From: Saccharopolyspora rhizosphaerae
Lineage (GTDB): Bacteria; Actinomycetota; Actinomycetes; Mycobacteriales; Pseudonocardiaceae
Reading direction: 5' to 3'
DNA length: 64,000 bases
NCBI RefSeq assembly: GCF_003931915.1
Contig: NZ_RSAA01000010.1
Span: 1 to 64,000, forward strand
The position numbers were made by a program, and so were the translations under genes. Of the stretch, positions 41,686 to 50,713 are shown piece after piece (position 1 is the stretch's first letter; each line of letters starts with the position of its first letter). Below the pieces are notes generated by a model. That model did not search any database, had not been told where the DNA came from, and saw only the letters and a list, made by a program, of their open reading frames with translations.

Positions 41686-43518
41686 TCAGTTGCCGCCCAC
41701 CGGTTCGACGTAGCCGCCGGTGAACACCGAGCCCGGAGGCGGGTCGGCTAGCGGAGCGGGCAAGGTGAAGTCGACGGCGCGGTCCACGGCATCGGCCGGG
41801 GCGCTGGCCTTCTGCTGTTCGAGGTAGCCGGCGAGCTGCACGCCCGGGGCGCCCTCGACCGCCATCGTCCGGCGGTGGTGGAGGAAGGGCAGGTCCACCG
41901 AGCCACCGCGGACCGTGACCGCCTGCCCGCTGGGCGCCGCCATGAGCCACCAGTCCTGGTTGTTGTCGGTGACGCGCACGCCGATGCGGTGCCCCGCGGC
42001 CAGCTTCCAGTCGGCGCTCCAGAGGCGGAGCGGGACCGTCGACTCACCCGGCTCGCGCACCAAGTGCCCCTGCCGGGTGATCAGCTGGCCGGTGCCGTCC
42101 GGGCCCAGGTCGTAGAGGTCGACCACCAGGTTGGCGTTCGGCCTCGTCGTGGTGACGTCGACCGACGCGCGCGGCGAACCCGAGAGGTGCACGTCGTGCG
42201 GCAGCGGGTTCGACACCGTCCACACGCCCGACGTCACCGCGGGGTCGGTGGGCTTCCCGGACTGGGAGTGGGCCGCGGTGGAGACGGACTGGGCGTGGTC
42301 GGTGTAGGTGCCGCCGTGCAGCGGCGTGCGGAACTCGCGCACGTCCGCGGCCGGCCACTGGGCCTCCGAGCGCCAGACGCCGTCGTTGGTCTGCACCGCG
42401 TGCGGCGGGTCCGCGACGGCCGGGGCCTGGTCCTTGAGGTACCGGTCGTAGAAGCGCATGACCTCGTCGAACCAACCCTGGCGGCCCATCTTGAGGCGAC
42501 CGGTCTCGTCGACGTCGTTGCCGCGCACGTGCTCCCACGGGCCCAGCCAGCTCCGCTCGTAGCCCGTGTGGTTCTCCAGGTACTCCTGCATCCCGTCGGC
42601 GACCGTGTTGTTCTCGGTCAGGCCCTGGGTGAGGAACAGCGGCACGTTCGACCCGGTGGCACCGGGGATCAGGTTGCGCTCCTGCCAGAACGCCGAGTCG
42701 TGCCGGTCGTCGCCGGCCTGCTGCGCGAAGTTCTGCGCGAGGCAGACCGGGTCGGTGAGGCTCTGGGCGTTGTACTCGGGGGCGTCGGTGAGCGGGCCCG
42801 GCGTCGCCGCGATGCCGTCGTAGAGGGCCGGCGTCGCCACCGAGTTCAGCCGCCGCATCCCGTCGCCGTAGAGGTAGCGGTAGTCGTCGTACACCGGTTC
42901 CTGGCTGACCACCGCGGCCAGCCCCGGAGGCCGTTCGTTGACGCCGACCAGCCCGGTCAGGCCGTCGTAGGACTTGCCGTACATGCCCACGCGACCGGTC
43001 GACCACGGCTGGTCCGCCGCCCACGTGACGGCGTTGACCACGTCGGCCTTCTCGCCCGGCCCGGACCAGTCCAGGCATCCGGTGGAACCGCCGAACCCGC
43101 GCAGGTCCACCATGACGAAGGTGTAGCCCTTCTCCAGCAGGCCGGAACCCTCGACGAAGTCCTGGAACCGCTCCGACGGCCCTGCGTTGGGGCCGATCGG
43201 GTCGTAGGGCGTGCCCTCGACGGCCCCGGCGGGACCGGTCTGGCCGGAGTGGTTGAAGTACGGCCCGATGGAGAGGATCACCGGGGTCTTGTCGGTGGGC
43301 TTGAGGCCCTTGGGGCGCAGCACGTCCGCGTGCAGCTTCGCCTCACCGGCGCTCGAGGGGGAGTCGATCCACGCCTCGCTCCACTCCGCGTCCGGGTAGG
43401 CGACGCCTGCTGCCTGCGCCGGCTGCACCGGCACCACCACCGCCGCGATCGCGGCGACGACCACTCCGGCGCCTCGACGCCTCCACTTCCTGGAACTGGC
43501 CAACGCCCGGCCTGCCAT
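41686..43518 (-). CDS. Secreted CocE/X-Pro dipeptidyl-peptidase-like hydrolase
   Basis: A 610-residue serine hydrolase of the CocE/NonD family. A signal peptide spans about residues 1-36 (RKWRRRG, a hydrophobic core, then PVQPAQA-AG). The alpha/beta fold has VDLRGFGGSTG and the nucleophile motif GMYGKSYDGLTGL (serine about residue 172). A C-terminal X-Pro-peptidase jelly-roll domain follows, with SGSPRASVDVTT, LYDLGPDG and RLWSADWKLAAGHRIGVRV. Relatives cleave X-Pro dipeptides or esters. GGGAGG lies 11 bases before ATG 43518. The product is exported; the substrate is unknown. Confidence 0.9.
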   Translation of the reverse strand: MAGRALASSRKWRRRGAGVVVAAIAAVVVPVQPAQAAGVAYPDAEWSEAWIDSPSSAGEAKLHADVLRPKGLKPTDKTPVILSIGPYFNHSGQTGPAGAVEGTPYDPIGPNAGPSERFQDFVEGSGLLEKGYTFVMVDLRGFGGSTGCLDWSGPGEKADVVNAVTWAADQPWSTGRVGMYGKSYDGLTGLVGVNERPPGLAAVVSQEPVYDDYRYLYGDGMRRLNSVATPALYDGIAATPGPLTDAPEYNAQSLTDPVCLAQNFAQQAGDDRHDSAFWQERNLIPGATGSNVPLFLTQGLTENNTVADGMQEYLENHTGYERSWLGPWEHVRGNDVDETGRLKMGRQGWFDEVMRFYDRYLKDQAPAVADPPHAVQTNDGVWRSEAQWPAADVREFRTPLHGGTYTDHAQSVSTAAHSQSGKPTDPAVTSGVWTVSNPLPHDVHLSGSPRASVDVTTTRPNANLVVDLYDLGPDGTGQLITRQGHLVREPGESTVPLRLWSADWKLAAGHRIGVRVTDNNQDWWLMAAPSGQAVTVRGGSVDLPFLHHRRTMAVEGAPGVQLAGYLEQQKASAPADAVDRAVDFTLPAPLADPPPGSVFTGGYVEPVGGN

Positions 43519-43938
43519 GCAGCGACCACCCTCCCGGCACCGGCGCGGGCTCGACACGCCCGCGCCACTCACGTCGAAGACCGCGCGGCCACCCACGCGA
43601 CACGTTCGGGTGACGCTAGATCATCGGACCGTCGAAGTCAGGAGGGTTTTCCACACCGTTACCGGTACCGGAATCCCAGTCACCACAACACGTTCGACGC
43701 AAAGCGGGCGTTCCGCTCGCGGCCGTGGAGGGCTCGTCCGAGCCTCCCCTGCCCGGGTGACCCGCGGCGCTTGGGGGCTTGATTTCAATCGGCACTGAAG
43801 CTGTCGCACGTACCGATCGGCTCGAGTGACTCCGCGGGTGTGGCGCGGGAGCGTTCGACGAGGGATGACCTCCGACCCTGGTCCCCGCCCGATGCCGGCG
43901 CTGGACTGGACCGCGGAGGTCGAGAGACGGAGGTGATC
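43519..43938. other. Divergent intergenic region
   Basis: About 420 bases between the secreted hydrolase and the nitroreductase-like gene. A CCGGTACCGG palindrome lies at 43662-43671. No convincing gene or defined promoter is seen. Confidence 0.4.
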
Positions 43939-45240
43939 GTGGTGGTGCAGGCTGAGCAGACGATGACTCCCGGAACGGAGGCACTCGCGGAACTCGCGGC
44001 CTTCCCCCTGGTGGAGGCGCTCTTCGGTCGGCGCTCACGGCGCTTCGCGCTGGGCGACGAGATCCCCGACGGACCGCTCGCGTACCGCTCCCGGCACGAG
44101 CCCGTCGCGCTCTCCGAGCTCGAACGGATGCTCGTGCTCAGCGCGATGGGCGGGACGACGGGCTGGCACTACTCGATCACCCGGCACGCCCGCTACGCGC
44201 CGCACGTGTCGAACTACGCCGGTGGGGCGGCCGGCCGCACCTTCCCGTCCGCGGCCGGGTTCCACACCGCGGAACTGTTCTTCACCGACGACTCGGGGCT
44301 CTACTTCTTCCCCACCCGCGACGCCGGCGCGCTCGTCGACCCGGCCACCGAGGACGTCACACCCGAGCTGATGGTCGAGCGCCACCGGGAACGGCTGCAC
44401 CGGCTTTCGGACAGCAGGCTGTACCTGCCCGCCGAAGAGCCCTACCTCGAAGGGCACAACACCTGGTGCGTCAACGTTCCCGGCTCGTTGCTGGTCATCC
44501 CGGTCGCGGACATCGCCCAGCACCTCATCGCCGTGCTGTGCTTCTTCACGCAGAACGGTTACGCGATCTACGACGACCTCAACGGCCGCACGATCCCCGG
44601 TCTCGACCAGTTCAGCGGACTGGTCGACACCGAGGAACCGTTCCCGCTCAGCTTCACGGAGCAGTACGCGCTCACCGAGGCGACGGCGGAGCTGGCGACC
44701 TCCTGCTACGCGGGTGTGCTGATGCTGCAGGCGATGGGCCTCGGCGGCTGGATGTTCGACGGCATCGACCGCTTCACGATGCTCGGCGCCTCCGGCGACC
44801 CGAACGTGCCCGGCCTCGAGTTCCGCTACGACGAGGACGAGCGCTGGTCGACGCCCAACCCCACAGGCCGCGACGGGGTCTTCGAGGCCTGCTGCCCGCC
44901 GCACCACCACGACATGCGGGCCGCGGTGGAGGCCTTCGCCGAGCGGAAGTTCGGGCCCGGCGGCCCGTTCCACCGCGACACACCCGGAGCCTGGTCCGAC
45001 AGCCCCGGGTTCCGCGGGAGCGCGCAGGTCCACGACGACGAGTTCAAGTCCTGCGTCGCGCTCCAGGCCCAGTACGTCTACGACACCTTCGGGAAGTTCC
45101 CCGCGACGGTGCCGACGGTGTTCATCCTCAACTACGTCCAGGCCCACCACCTCGACCTGGACTTCTACGACCACTTCTTCAAGCCGGGCGCCTACTTGGG
45201 CACCCACGCCGAGCACATGCACAAGTGGCACGGCCGGTGA
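43939..45240 (+). CDS. Unrecognised protein with nitroreductase-like N-terminal features
   Basis: A 433-residue protein. The N-terminus has LFGRRSRRFALGDEI, then a helix (ALSELERMLVLSAMGG) and SAAGFHTAELFF. This layout recalls FMN-dependent nitroreductase/SagB-type enzymes (RRS-R at the start, PS-G-H-E later), but the resemblance is partial. Later conserved-looking stretches are GHNTWCVNVPGSLLVIPV, MGLGGWMFDGIDRF and CCPPHHHDMRAA, with several histidines. GTG 43939 follows GGAGG by 5 bases; ATG 43963 is an alternative. I do not recognise the family and assign no function. It is alone on its strand. Confidence 0.85.
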   Translation: MVVQAEQTMTPGTEALAELAAFPLVEALFGRRSRRFALGDEIPDGPLAYRSRHEPVALSELERMLVLSAMGGTTGWHYSITRHARYAPHVSNYAGGAAGRTFPSAAGFHTAELFFTDDSGLYFFPTRDAGALVDPATEDVTPELMVERHRERLHRLSDSRLYLPAEEPYLEGHNTWCVNVPGSLLVIPVADIAQHLIAVLCFFTQNGYAIYDDLNGRTIPGLDQFSGLVDTEEPFPLSFTEQYALTEATAELATSCYAGVLMLQAMGLGGWMFDGIDRFTMLGASGDPNVPGLEFRYDEDERWSTPNPTGRDGVFEACCPPHHHDMRAAVEAFAERKFGPGGPFHRDTPGAWSDSPGFRGSAQVHDDEFKSCVALQAQYVYDTFGKFPATVPTVFILNYVQAHHLDLDFYDHFFKPGAYLGTHAEHMHKWHGR

Positions 45241-45249
45241 CGACCGATC

Positions 45250-45318
45250 GCCTACGGCCTCAACGAGAAGCGGCTCGCGAAGCTGCCCGAGCACGCGGTG
45301 GTGCTGCACCCCGGCCCG
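45250..45318 (+). pseudogene. Fragment of aspartate carbamoyltransferase gene
   Basis: Twenty-three codons read AYGLNEKRLAKLPEHAVV and LHPGP, closely matching the conserved stretch of PyrB before MNRG (YG-T-R---LP-HAVV-HPGP). The match stops abruptly and no other part of pyrB is nearby on either strand. It looks like a stray recombinational leftover. Confidence 0.55.
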
Positions 45319-45470
45319 AGGTGCGCCACGAGCTCGACCCGGAACTGCCACCCCCCGAGACATCATCCCACTGCGGGACGAGGAACGAGGAGAGGATTGA
45401 CGCAGCCCCCGTTCCCGGCGAGGGACTCGGCCGACATCGGCAGGTCCGAGCTACTGCGCCACTCCTCCGA

Positions 45471-45508
45471 GGGGTGGCTCACATCTCGAGCGACATGTGC
45501 GCCACCCC
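45471..45508. terminator. Terminator hairpin with GGGGTGGC arms
   Basis: A 14-bp stem with one mismatch (GGGGTGGCTCACAT at 45471-45484, ATGTGCGCCACCCC at 45495-45508) between the convergent nitroreductase-like and carboxylase genes. The arms closely resemble those of the perfect palindrome at 54974-55037. Confidence 0.65.
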
Positions 45509-45603
45509 CGCTCAGGTGACATCGCGCCCGTTGGTCGGCGTGCCTCGGGAGCGGCGCACGGAGCCGCTCCACCCCGCCACGGAAAGCGGGCCCTCAAGCA
45601 GGC

Positions 45604-48600
45604 TCATGGACGGAGTGTGCTGATCCAGCGGCGGGTGTCGGCCGGGTCGATGACCTCGTCCAGCTCGAAGGTGGTGGCCGCGTGCAGAGCGCGTCCGCGC
45701 TCGTAGGCCTCGGCCACCAACCTGTCGTAGAGCTCCTTCCGCGCGGTCTCGTCGGGCGCTGCGGCGAGTTCCTTGCTGTAGCCCAAGCGGACCGAGCCCT
45801 CCAGGCCCATCCCGCCGATCTCGCCGGTGGGCCAGGCCACGGTGAACTGCGGGGCGTGGAAGGAGCCGCCGGTCATCGCCATCGCGCCGAGTCCGTAGCC
45901 CTTGCGGAGCACGACCGCGCCGAACGGCACCGTCAAGCGGGCGCCGAGCACGAACAACCGGCCGAAGCGCTTCACCGTCGCGTCCTCCTCCGCTTCCGGG
46001 CCGACCATGAAACCCGGTGTGTCGCAGAAGGACACGATCGGAAGACCGCCCGCCTCGCAGAGCTCCAGGAACTCGGCGAGCTTGTCCGCCGCTTCGGCGT
46101 CGATCGCGCCGCCGAGGTGGTGGCTGCTGTTGGCGACCAGGCCGTAGGCCACGCCCTCCACGCGGACCAGCGCGGTCACGACGCCGACGCCGTGGTCGGG
46201 CCGCAGTTCCAGCACCGACCCCACGTCGACGACCGCCTCGATCGCGCGGCGGACGTCGTAGGCGCGCAACCGGTTCTCGGGCACCACGTGCCGCGCGAGG
46301 CGCGGATCCGGAGCCTGCCACTCGACGCCCTCCCCCGGCGACAGCGGGCTCTGGAAGTAGGAGAGGTAGCGCTGCGCGAGCTCCACCGCGTGCGCGTCGT
46401 CCCGCGCCACCAGGTCCACGACCCCGTTGCGGCGCTGCACGTCGAGGGGGCCGATGTCCTCGGGCCGGTACTCCCCCAACCCGCCGCCGGAGATCATCGC
46501 GGGCCCGCCCATGCCGATGTTGGCGTCGGGCGTCGCGATCACCACGTCGCAGGCCCCGGCGAGCGCGGCGTTCCCGGCGAAGCAGCGCCCGGAGACCACC
46601 GCCACCGTCGGCGCACCGCCACGCAACGCCCCCATGAGCCGGAACGTCGGAACGTCCAGTCCCGCAACGAGGTCGACGTCGGTGTCCCCGGGACGGCCAC
46701 CCCCGCCCTCGGCGAACAGCACGACGGGCAGCTTCCGGTCCCGGGCCACGCCGAGGACTCGGTCGGTCTTGGCGTGGTTGCGCATCCCCTGCGTGCCGGC
46801 GAGCACCGTGTAGTCGTACGACAACACCACGGCCTCGGACGCCGCCCGCCCGAAGCGGTCCGCGCCGATGGTCGCGACCCCACCGACCAGGCCGTCACCC
46901 GGGGTGTTGACGATCAGGTCCTGTTCGGACCTCCGACGGCGCTGGGCCGCGAGCACCAACGACCCGTACTCGACGAAGCTCCCCGGATCCACCAGGTCGT
47001 CGATGTTCTCGCGCGCCGTCCGCCGACCGAGCCGGTGGCGCTTGGCGACGGCCTCGGGCCGCGCGGCGTCCTGGGTGATCGCGAGCCGCTCGTGGAGCTC
47101 GTCGAGGTCGGGCCGCGAGGCGTCCAGGTCGAGCTCGGACGCGGCTTCGGCCTCGGCCGAGCTGGTCGGCTCGTGGACCACGAGCGGGTCGCCCGGCGCC
47201 ACCGTGCGTCCCGGCGCCACCAGCACGCGCACCACCCGCGCGGCGTGGTCGGCGGTCAGGACGTGCTCCATCTTCATGGCCTCCAGCACGACCAGCGAGC
47301 GACCGGCCGGCACCTCCTCGTCCCCGTCCGCGACGGTGACGACCGTGCCCGCCATCGGGGCTCGCACCACGTCCTCGCCCGGCCGCAGCTCCACCGCGGC
47401 GACCGGTGCGGCGGCAGTGGTGCCCGCTTCGGCGACCAGCCGCTGCACGCGCTCGCCCAGGAACGCGGTGCTCACCGGCTCCGCCCGCAGTTCCTCGTCG
47501 GCGAGCAACGCGCGCAGGAACGCGATGTTCGTGGCGGCCCCGTCGACCGCGAACTCCCCCAGCGCCGCGTCCAGCTTGGCCAGGGCGGCGCCGCGGGTTC
47601 CCGCCCGCACGACCACCTTGGCCAGCAAGGAGTCGTAGCGCGGGCTCACCACCAGGCCCGGCCGGCCGAAGGTGTCCACGCGCACGCCCGGCCCGCTGGG
47701 CGGGGTGAACGTGGACAGCGTGCCGCCGGTCGGCACCGCACCCCCGTCGGCGCTCATCGTCTCCAGGTTCACCCGCGCCTGCACCGCCGCGTTCGCGGGA
47801 ACCGCCGGATCGCCCCGGACGCCGGAGGCGTCGGCCACCACGCCCTCGGGCAGGGCCAGCTCGCGCAGGCCGGCACCGTCGACGAGGGCGAGCTGCGCGG
47901 CCACCAGGTCCACTCCGGTGACCTCCTCGGTGATGGTGTGCTCCACCTGGATCCGCGGGTTGACCTCCAAGAACGCGAATTCCTCGCCGCGCACGAGGAA
48001 TTCGACCGTGGCCAGGCCGCGGTAGCCGAGGCTCGCGCACAGCCGCGCCGCGGACTCGTGCACGCCACGCCGGACCTCGGGGGCGAGGTCGGGCGCTGGG
48101 GCGACCTCGAGCAGCTTCTGGTGCCGACGCTGCACGCTGCAGTCCCGGTCACCCAGCGCCAGGGCCGACGTGCCGTCGGCGACCACCTGGACCTCGACGT
48201 GCCGGGCGTCGCCGAACAGGGCCTCCGCGAACACCTCCCGGCTCCCGAAGCCCAGCTCGGCCTCGGACGTGCAGGCCCGGTAGGCCTCGTCGACCGCCGC
48301 AGCCTCGCGCACCACCCGCATGCCACGCCCACCGCCACCGGCCAGCGCCTTGATGACGACCCCACCGGGGTGTGCCGCGAAGAACTCGCGCACCTCTTCG
48401 ACCGTCGCGGAACCGGGGGTGGCGGGCAGCACCGGCACGCCGACGGCCACGGCAGCAGCGCGGGCGGACACCTTGTCGCCCAAGGTGTCCAGGACGGTCG
48501 GAGCCGGTCCCGCGAAGTCCACGCCCGCGGCCGCGCACGCGCGTGCGAACTCGGCGTTCTCCGAGAGGAAGCCGTACCCGGGGTGCACCGCGTCGGAGCC

Positions 48601-48813
48601 GGTGCTCGCGGCCGCCGCCAGCACGGCGGGCTGGTCGAGGTAGGCGGACGGGCCCGCCCCGCTCAGCGGCAGCGCCTCGTCAGCGGCGTGGACGTGCGGG
48701 GTGTCGGCGTCGTCCTCGGCGTAGAGGGCCACGGTGCTCACCCGCACCTCGCGCGCGCTGCGCACGATCCGCAGCGCGATCTCTCCGCGGTTGGCGACCA
48801 ACAGCTTCTTCAT
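45604..48813 (-). CDS. Single-chain acyl-CoA carboxylase (BC-BCCP-CT)
   Basis: A 1069-residue biotin enzyme containing all three activities. Biotin carboxylase is at about residues 1-450, with ATP-grasp ALAGGGGRGMRVV and EVNPRIQVEHTITEEVTG. The biotin domain has its attachment lysine at residue 514 (VLEAMKMEH). Carboxyltransferase N- and C-lobes span about 600-1069 (GGGGRPGDTDVD, GRCFAGNAAL, ISGGGLGEY; later FCDTPGFMVGPEAEE). This order matches the single-polypeptide long-chain acyl-CoA carboxylases of some actinobacteria, which normally use separate A and B subunits. It carboxylates an acyl-CoA with bicarbonate and ATP. GAGGAG precedes ATG 48813. It follows an acyl-CoA ligase that could supply its substrate. 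Confidence 0.93.
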   Translation of the reverse strand: MKKLLVANRGEIALRIVRSAREVRVSTVALYAEDDADTPHVHAADEALPLSGAGPSAYLDQPAVLAAAASTGSDAVHPGYGFLSENAEFARACAAAGVDFAGPAPTVLDTLGDKVSARAAAVAVGVPVLPATPGSATVEEVREFFAAHPGGVVIKALAGGGGRGMRVVREAAAVDEAYRACTSEAELGFGSREVFAEALFGDARHVEVQVVADGTSALALGDRDCSVQRRHQKLLEVAPAPDLAPEVRRGVHESAARLCASLGYRGLATVEFLVRGEEFAFLEVNPRIQVEHTITEEVTGVDLVAAQLALVDGAGLRELALPEGVVADASGVRGDPAVPANAAVQARVNLETMSADGGAVPTGGTLSTFTPPSGPGVRVDTFGRPGLVVSPRYDSLLAKVVVRAGTRGAALAKLDAALGEFAVDGAATNIAFLRALLADEELRAEPVSTAFLGERVQRLVAEAGTTAAAPVAAVELRPGEDVVRAPMAGTVVTVADGDEEVPAGRSLVVLEAMKMEHVLTADHAARVVRVLVAPGRTVAPGDPLVVHEPTSSAEAEAASELDLDASRPDLDELHERLAITQDAARPEAVAKRHRLGRRTARENIDDLVDPGSFVEYGSLVLAAQRRRRSEQDLIVNTPGDGLVGGVATIGADRFGRAASEAVVLSYDYTVLAGTQGMRNHAKTDRVLGVARDRKLPVVLFAEGGGGRPGDTDVDLVAGLDVPTFRLMGALRGGAPTVAVVSGRCFAGNAALAGACDVVIATPDANIGMGGPAMISGGGLGEYRPEDIGPLDVQRRNGVVDLVARDDAHAVELAQRYLSYFQSPLSPGEGVEWQAPDPRLARHVVPENRLRAYDVRRAIEAVVDVGSVLELRPDHGVGVVTALVRVEGVAYGLVANSSHHLGGAIDAEAADKLAEFLELCEAGGLPIVSFCDTPGFMVGPEAEEDATVKRFGRLFVLGARLTVPFGAVVLRKGYGLGAMAMTGGSFHAPQFTVAWPTGEIGGMGLEGSVRLGYSKELAAAPDETARKELYDRLVAEAYERGRALHAATTFELDEVIDPADTRRWISTLRP

Positions 48814-48837
48814 CGGCACCGACTCCTCAAGCACGTG

Positions 48838-48925
48838 GGGGTGATGGTTCGCTCAGCGTTCGAGTAGCAGCGCCTGTGGCGGCGCCGGCTGAGTTCCGGC
48901 AACGGCTCCGCCGCGTTCCGTCCTA
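48838..48925 (-). repeat. TAG-anchored intergenic repeat element, copy 2
   Basis: Fills the gap between the ligase and carboxylase genes. On the minus strand it begins at the ligase TAG stop codon (TAGGAC), then has GCGGCGGAGCCG and ends in GCTGAGCGAA. It is less conserved than the copies at 21868 and 50632. Confidence 0.45.
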
Positions 48926-50626
48926 GGCGCTGTCGCGAGCGCGGGACACCTCGGCGGCGCGTTCCAGGAGTTCTCCCTTGCGCACCTTGCCGGTGGCCGT
49001 CATCGGGAGCTGCTCGACGAGGACGAACTCGGGCACCTTGTAGCCGGCCATGTTCTCGACCGCCCAACCGCGCAGTTCCTCACCGGTGACCCCGTCGTCG
49101 ACCACCACGAAGGCCACCGCCACTTGGCCTCTCCTGGAGTCGGGCCGGGGAACCACGGAGACCGAGCGGATCGCCGGGTGCAGCCGCAACAGCGCTTCGA
49201 CCTCGGAGGGGAACACGCTCATCCCGTTGGTCTTGATCATCTCCTTGGCGCGGGCCAGGTAGTGCAGGGCGCCCCACTCGTCGAGCCTGCCCACGTCACC
49301 GGTGTGCAGCCAGCCGTCGCGGATCGTCTCCGCGGTCGCGTCCGGTCGTCCGTAGTAGCCGGTCAGGATCGACGGGCTGCGCACGATGATCTCGCCGGGT
49401 GAGCCGACCGGCACTGGAGCACCGGACTCGTCGACGATGAGCACGTCGGTGCCCGGTACGGGCAGGCCGCAGAACACCGGGTCGGCGTGCAGGTCCCGGT
49501 CGCCGTCCTGGAACCCCAGGGTGAAGGTGTCGGCGGTGTGCGTCTCGGTCATGCCGTAGGAGGCCTCCCGCAGGACGCTGCCGGTCGCCTCCCGCCACCG
49601 CGCCCGCACGTCCGGGGTCAGCTTCAGCACGAACGACACCGCCAAGGCGTTGCGCAGCGAGGACACCCGCGTGCCGTCGAAGTCCGGCCGGTCCAGCAGT
49701 TCCACGTAGTTGTCGACGGTGGCGACCACCTCGGTCACGCCGTGCCGCTCGACGAGCGCGACGGCCGCCGTCGCGTCCCAGCGCGTCATCAGCACGACCT
49801 GCTGGCCGTTCAGCAGCGGTTTCAGGATCCCGAAGTCCTCGCCGGCGATCCAGAACACCGGGAGGAAGTTCAACGACACCATCCCGGGATCGCCCACCGG
49901 CGTCCCCGCGGCGATGGTGGCGGTCGCTGCCGTGTACACCATGTGCCGCTGGGTGTGCTCGCAGCCCTTCGGCATCCCGGTGGTGCCACCGGTGTAGTTG
50001 AGCGCCGCGAGCGCGTCCGGGTCGCTCGGCCGCGCTGCAGCGCGCTCCGCCGCGGTGATCTCGGCCCAGTCGGACCGCGCCGCGGTGAGCTCGAACGGCA
50101 CCGGGACGTCGGGTTCGTCTTCGAGCATGTCGGCGAGACCGGTGAACGCCACGTGCTGCAGGGGTGTTCCGGCCCGCACCGACGCCACGAGGTCGGCGAA
50201 CGAGTCCTGCGCGAGCAGCACCGCGACCCCCGCGTCCTCCAGCTCGTACCGCAACTCGTGGCCCCGGAACATCGGGTTGATCGGCACGTGCACCGCGCCC
50301 GCCTTGAGGATGCCCACCATCGCGATGAGGAACTGCGGGCAGTTGCCCAGGAACACGCCCACCCGGTCTCCCGCCGCTACACCGCGTTCGAGGAGCCAGC
50401 CGGCGAAGCGGTCGCTGAGCTCGTCGTACTCGGCGTAGGTGATGTCGCGGCCGTAGAACGAGACCGCCACCGCCTCCGGACGGGTCGCGGCCCAGTGCCT
50501 CAGGTGTTCGGGCAGACCGGGGACCTCGACCACGTCGACGACGGTGCGCGGGACCTCGTCCGGCCACTGCGCCGCCTGCAGGCGGCGGACGTCGGCCAGT
50601 GCTGTTTCGCGGCGGGACAACGGCAT
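48923..50626 (-). CDS. AMP-dependent acyl-CoA synthetase/ligase
   Basis: A 567-residue ANL-superfamily ligase. The P-loop is NYTGGTTGMPKGCEH (about residues 212-226). The motif YGMTETHT, DGWLHTGDVGRLDEWG and the C-terminal A10 lysine in MTATGKVRKGELL complete the signature. It activates a carboxylic acid to its acyl-CoA through an acyl-AMP. The chain length is not readable, but the next gene is an acyl-CoA carboxylase, so a medium or long fatty acid is plausible. GAGGAGG precedes ATG 50626. It is the middle gene of a TetR-ligase-carboxylase row. Confidence 0.93.
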   Translation of the reverse strand: MPLSRRETALADVRRLQAAQWPDEVPRTVVDVVEVPGLPEHLRHWAATRPEAVAVSFYGRDITYAEYDELSDRFAGWLLERGVAAGDRVGVFLGNCPQFLIAMVGILKAGAVHVPINPMFRGHELRYELEDAGVAVLLAQDSFADLVASVRAGTPLQHVAFTGLADMLEDEPDVPVPFELTAARSDWAEITAAERAAARPSDPDALAALNYTGGTTGMPKGCEHTQRHMVYTAATATIAAGTPVGDPGMVSLNFLPVFWIAGEDFGILKPLLNGQQVVLMTRWDATAAVALVERHGVTEVVATVDNYVELLDRPDFDGTRVSSLRNALAVSFVLKLTPDVRARWREATGSVLREASYGMTETHTADTFTLGFQDGDRDLHADPVFCGLPVPGTDVLIVDESGAPVPVGSPGEIIVRSPSILTGYYGRPDATAETIRDGWLHTGDVGRLDEWGALHYLARAKEMIKTNGMSVFPSEVEALLRLHPAIRSVSVVPRPDSRRGQVAVAFVVVDDGVTGEELRGWAVENMAGYKVPEFVLVEQLPMTATGKVRKGELLERAAEVSRARDSA

Positions 50627-50631
50627 TCGGA

Positions 50632-50713
50632 CCTCCTCAGGCCTGTTCAGGAACTACTTCGCTCGGGCGGGTGGCAGAACCTGCGGCGGCCGCCGCACAC
50701 CTCACAGCTCCTA
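50632..50713 (-). repeat. TAG-anchored intergenic repeat element, copy 3
   Basis: Lies between the TetR and ligase genes. On the minus strand it begins at the TetR stop codon (TAGGAGC), then has GCGGCGGCCGCCGC, GCCACCCGC and GAGCGAAGTAG. It shares order and words with the copy at 21868-21937. Confidence 0.55.

Noticed and set aside
45682..48867. A 1061-codon plus-strand frame
   Set aside because: It mirrors the acyl-CoA carboxylase on the other strand and has no recognisable motif.
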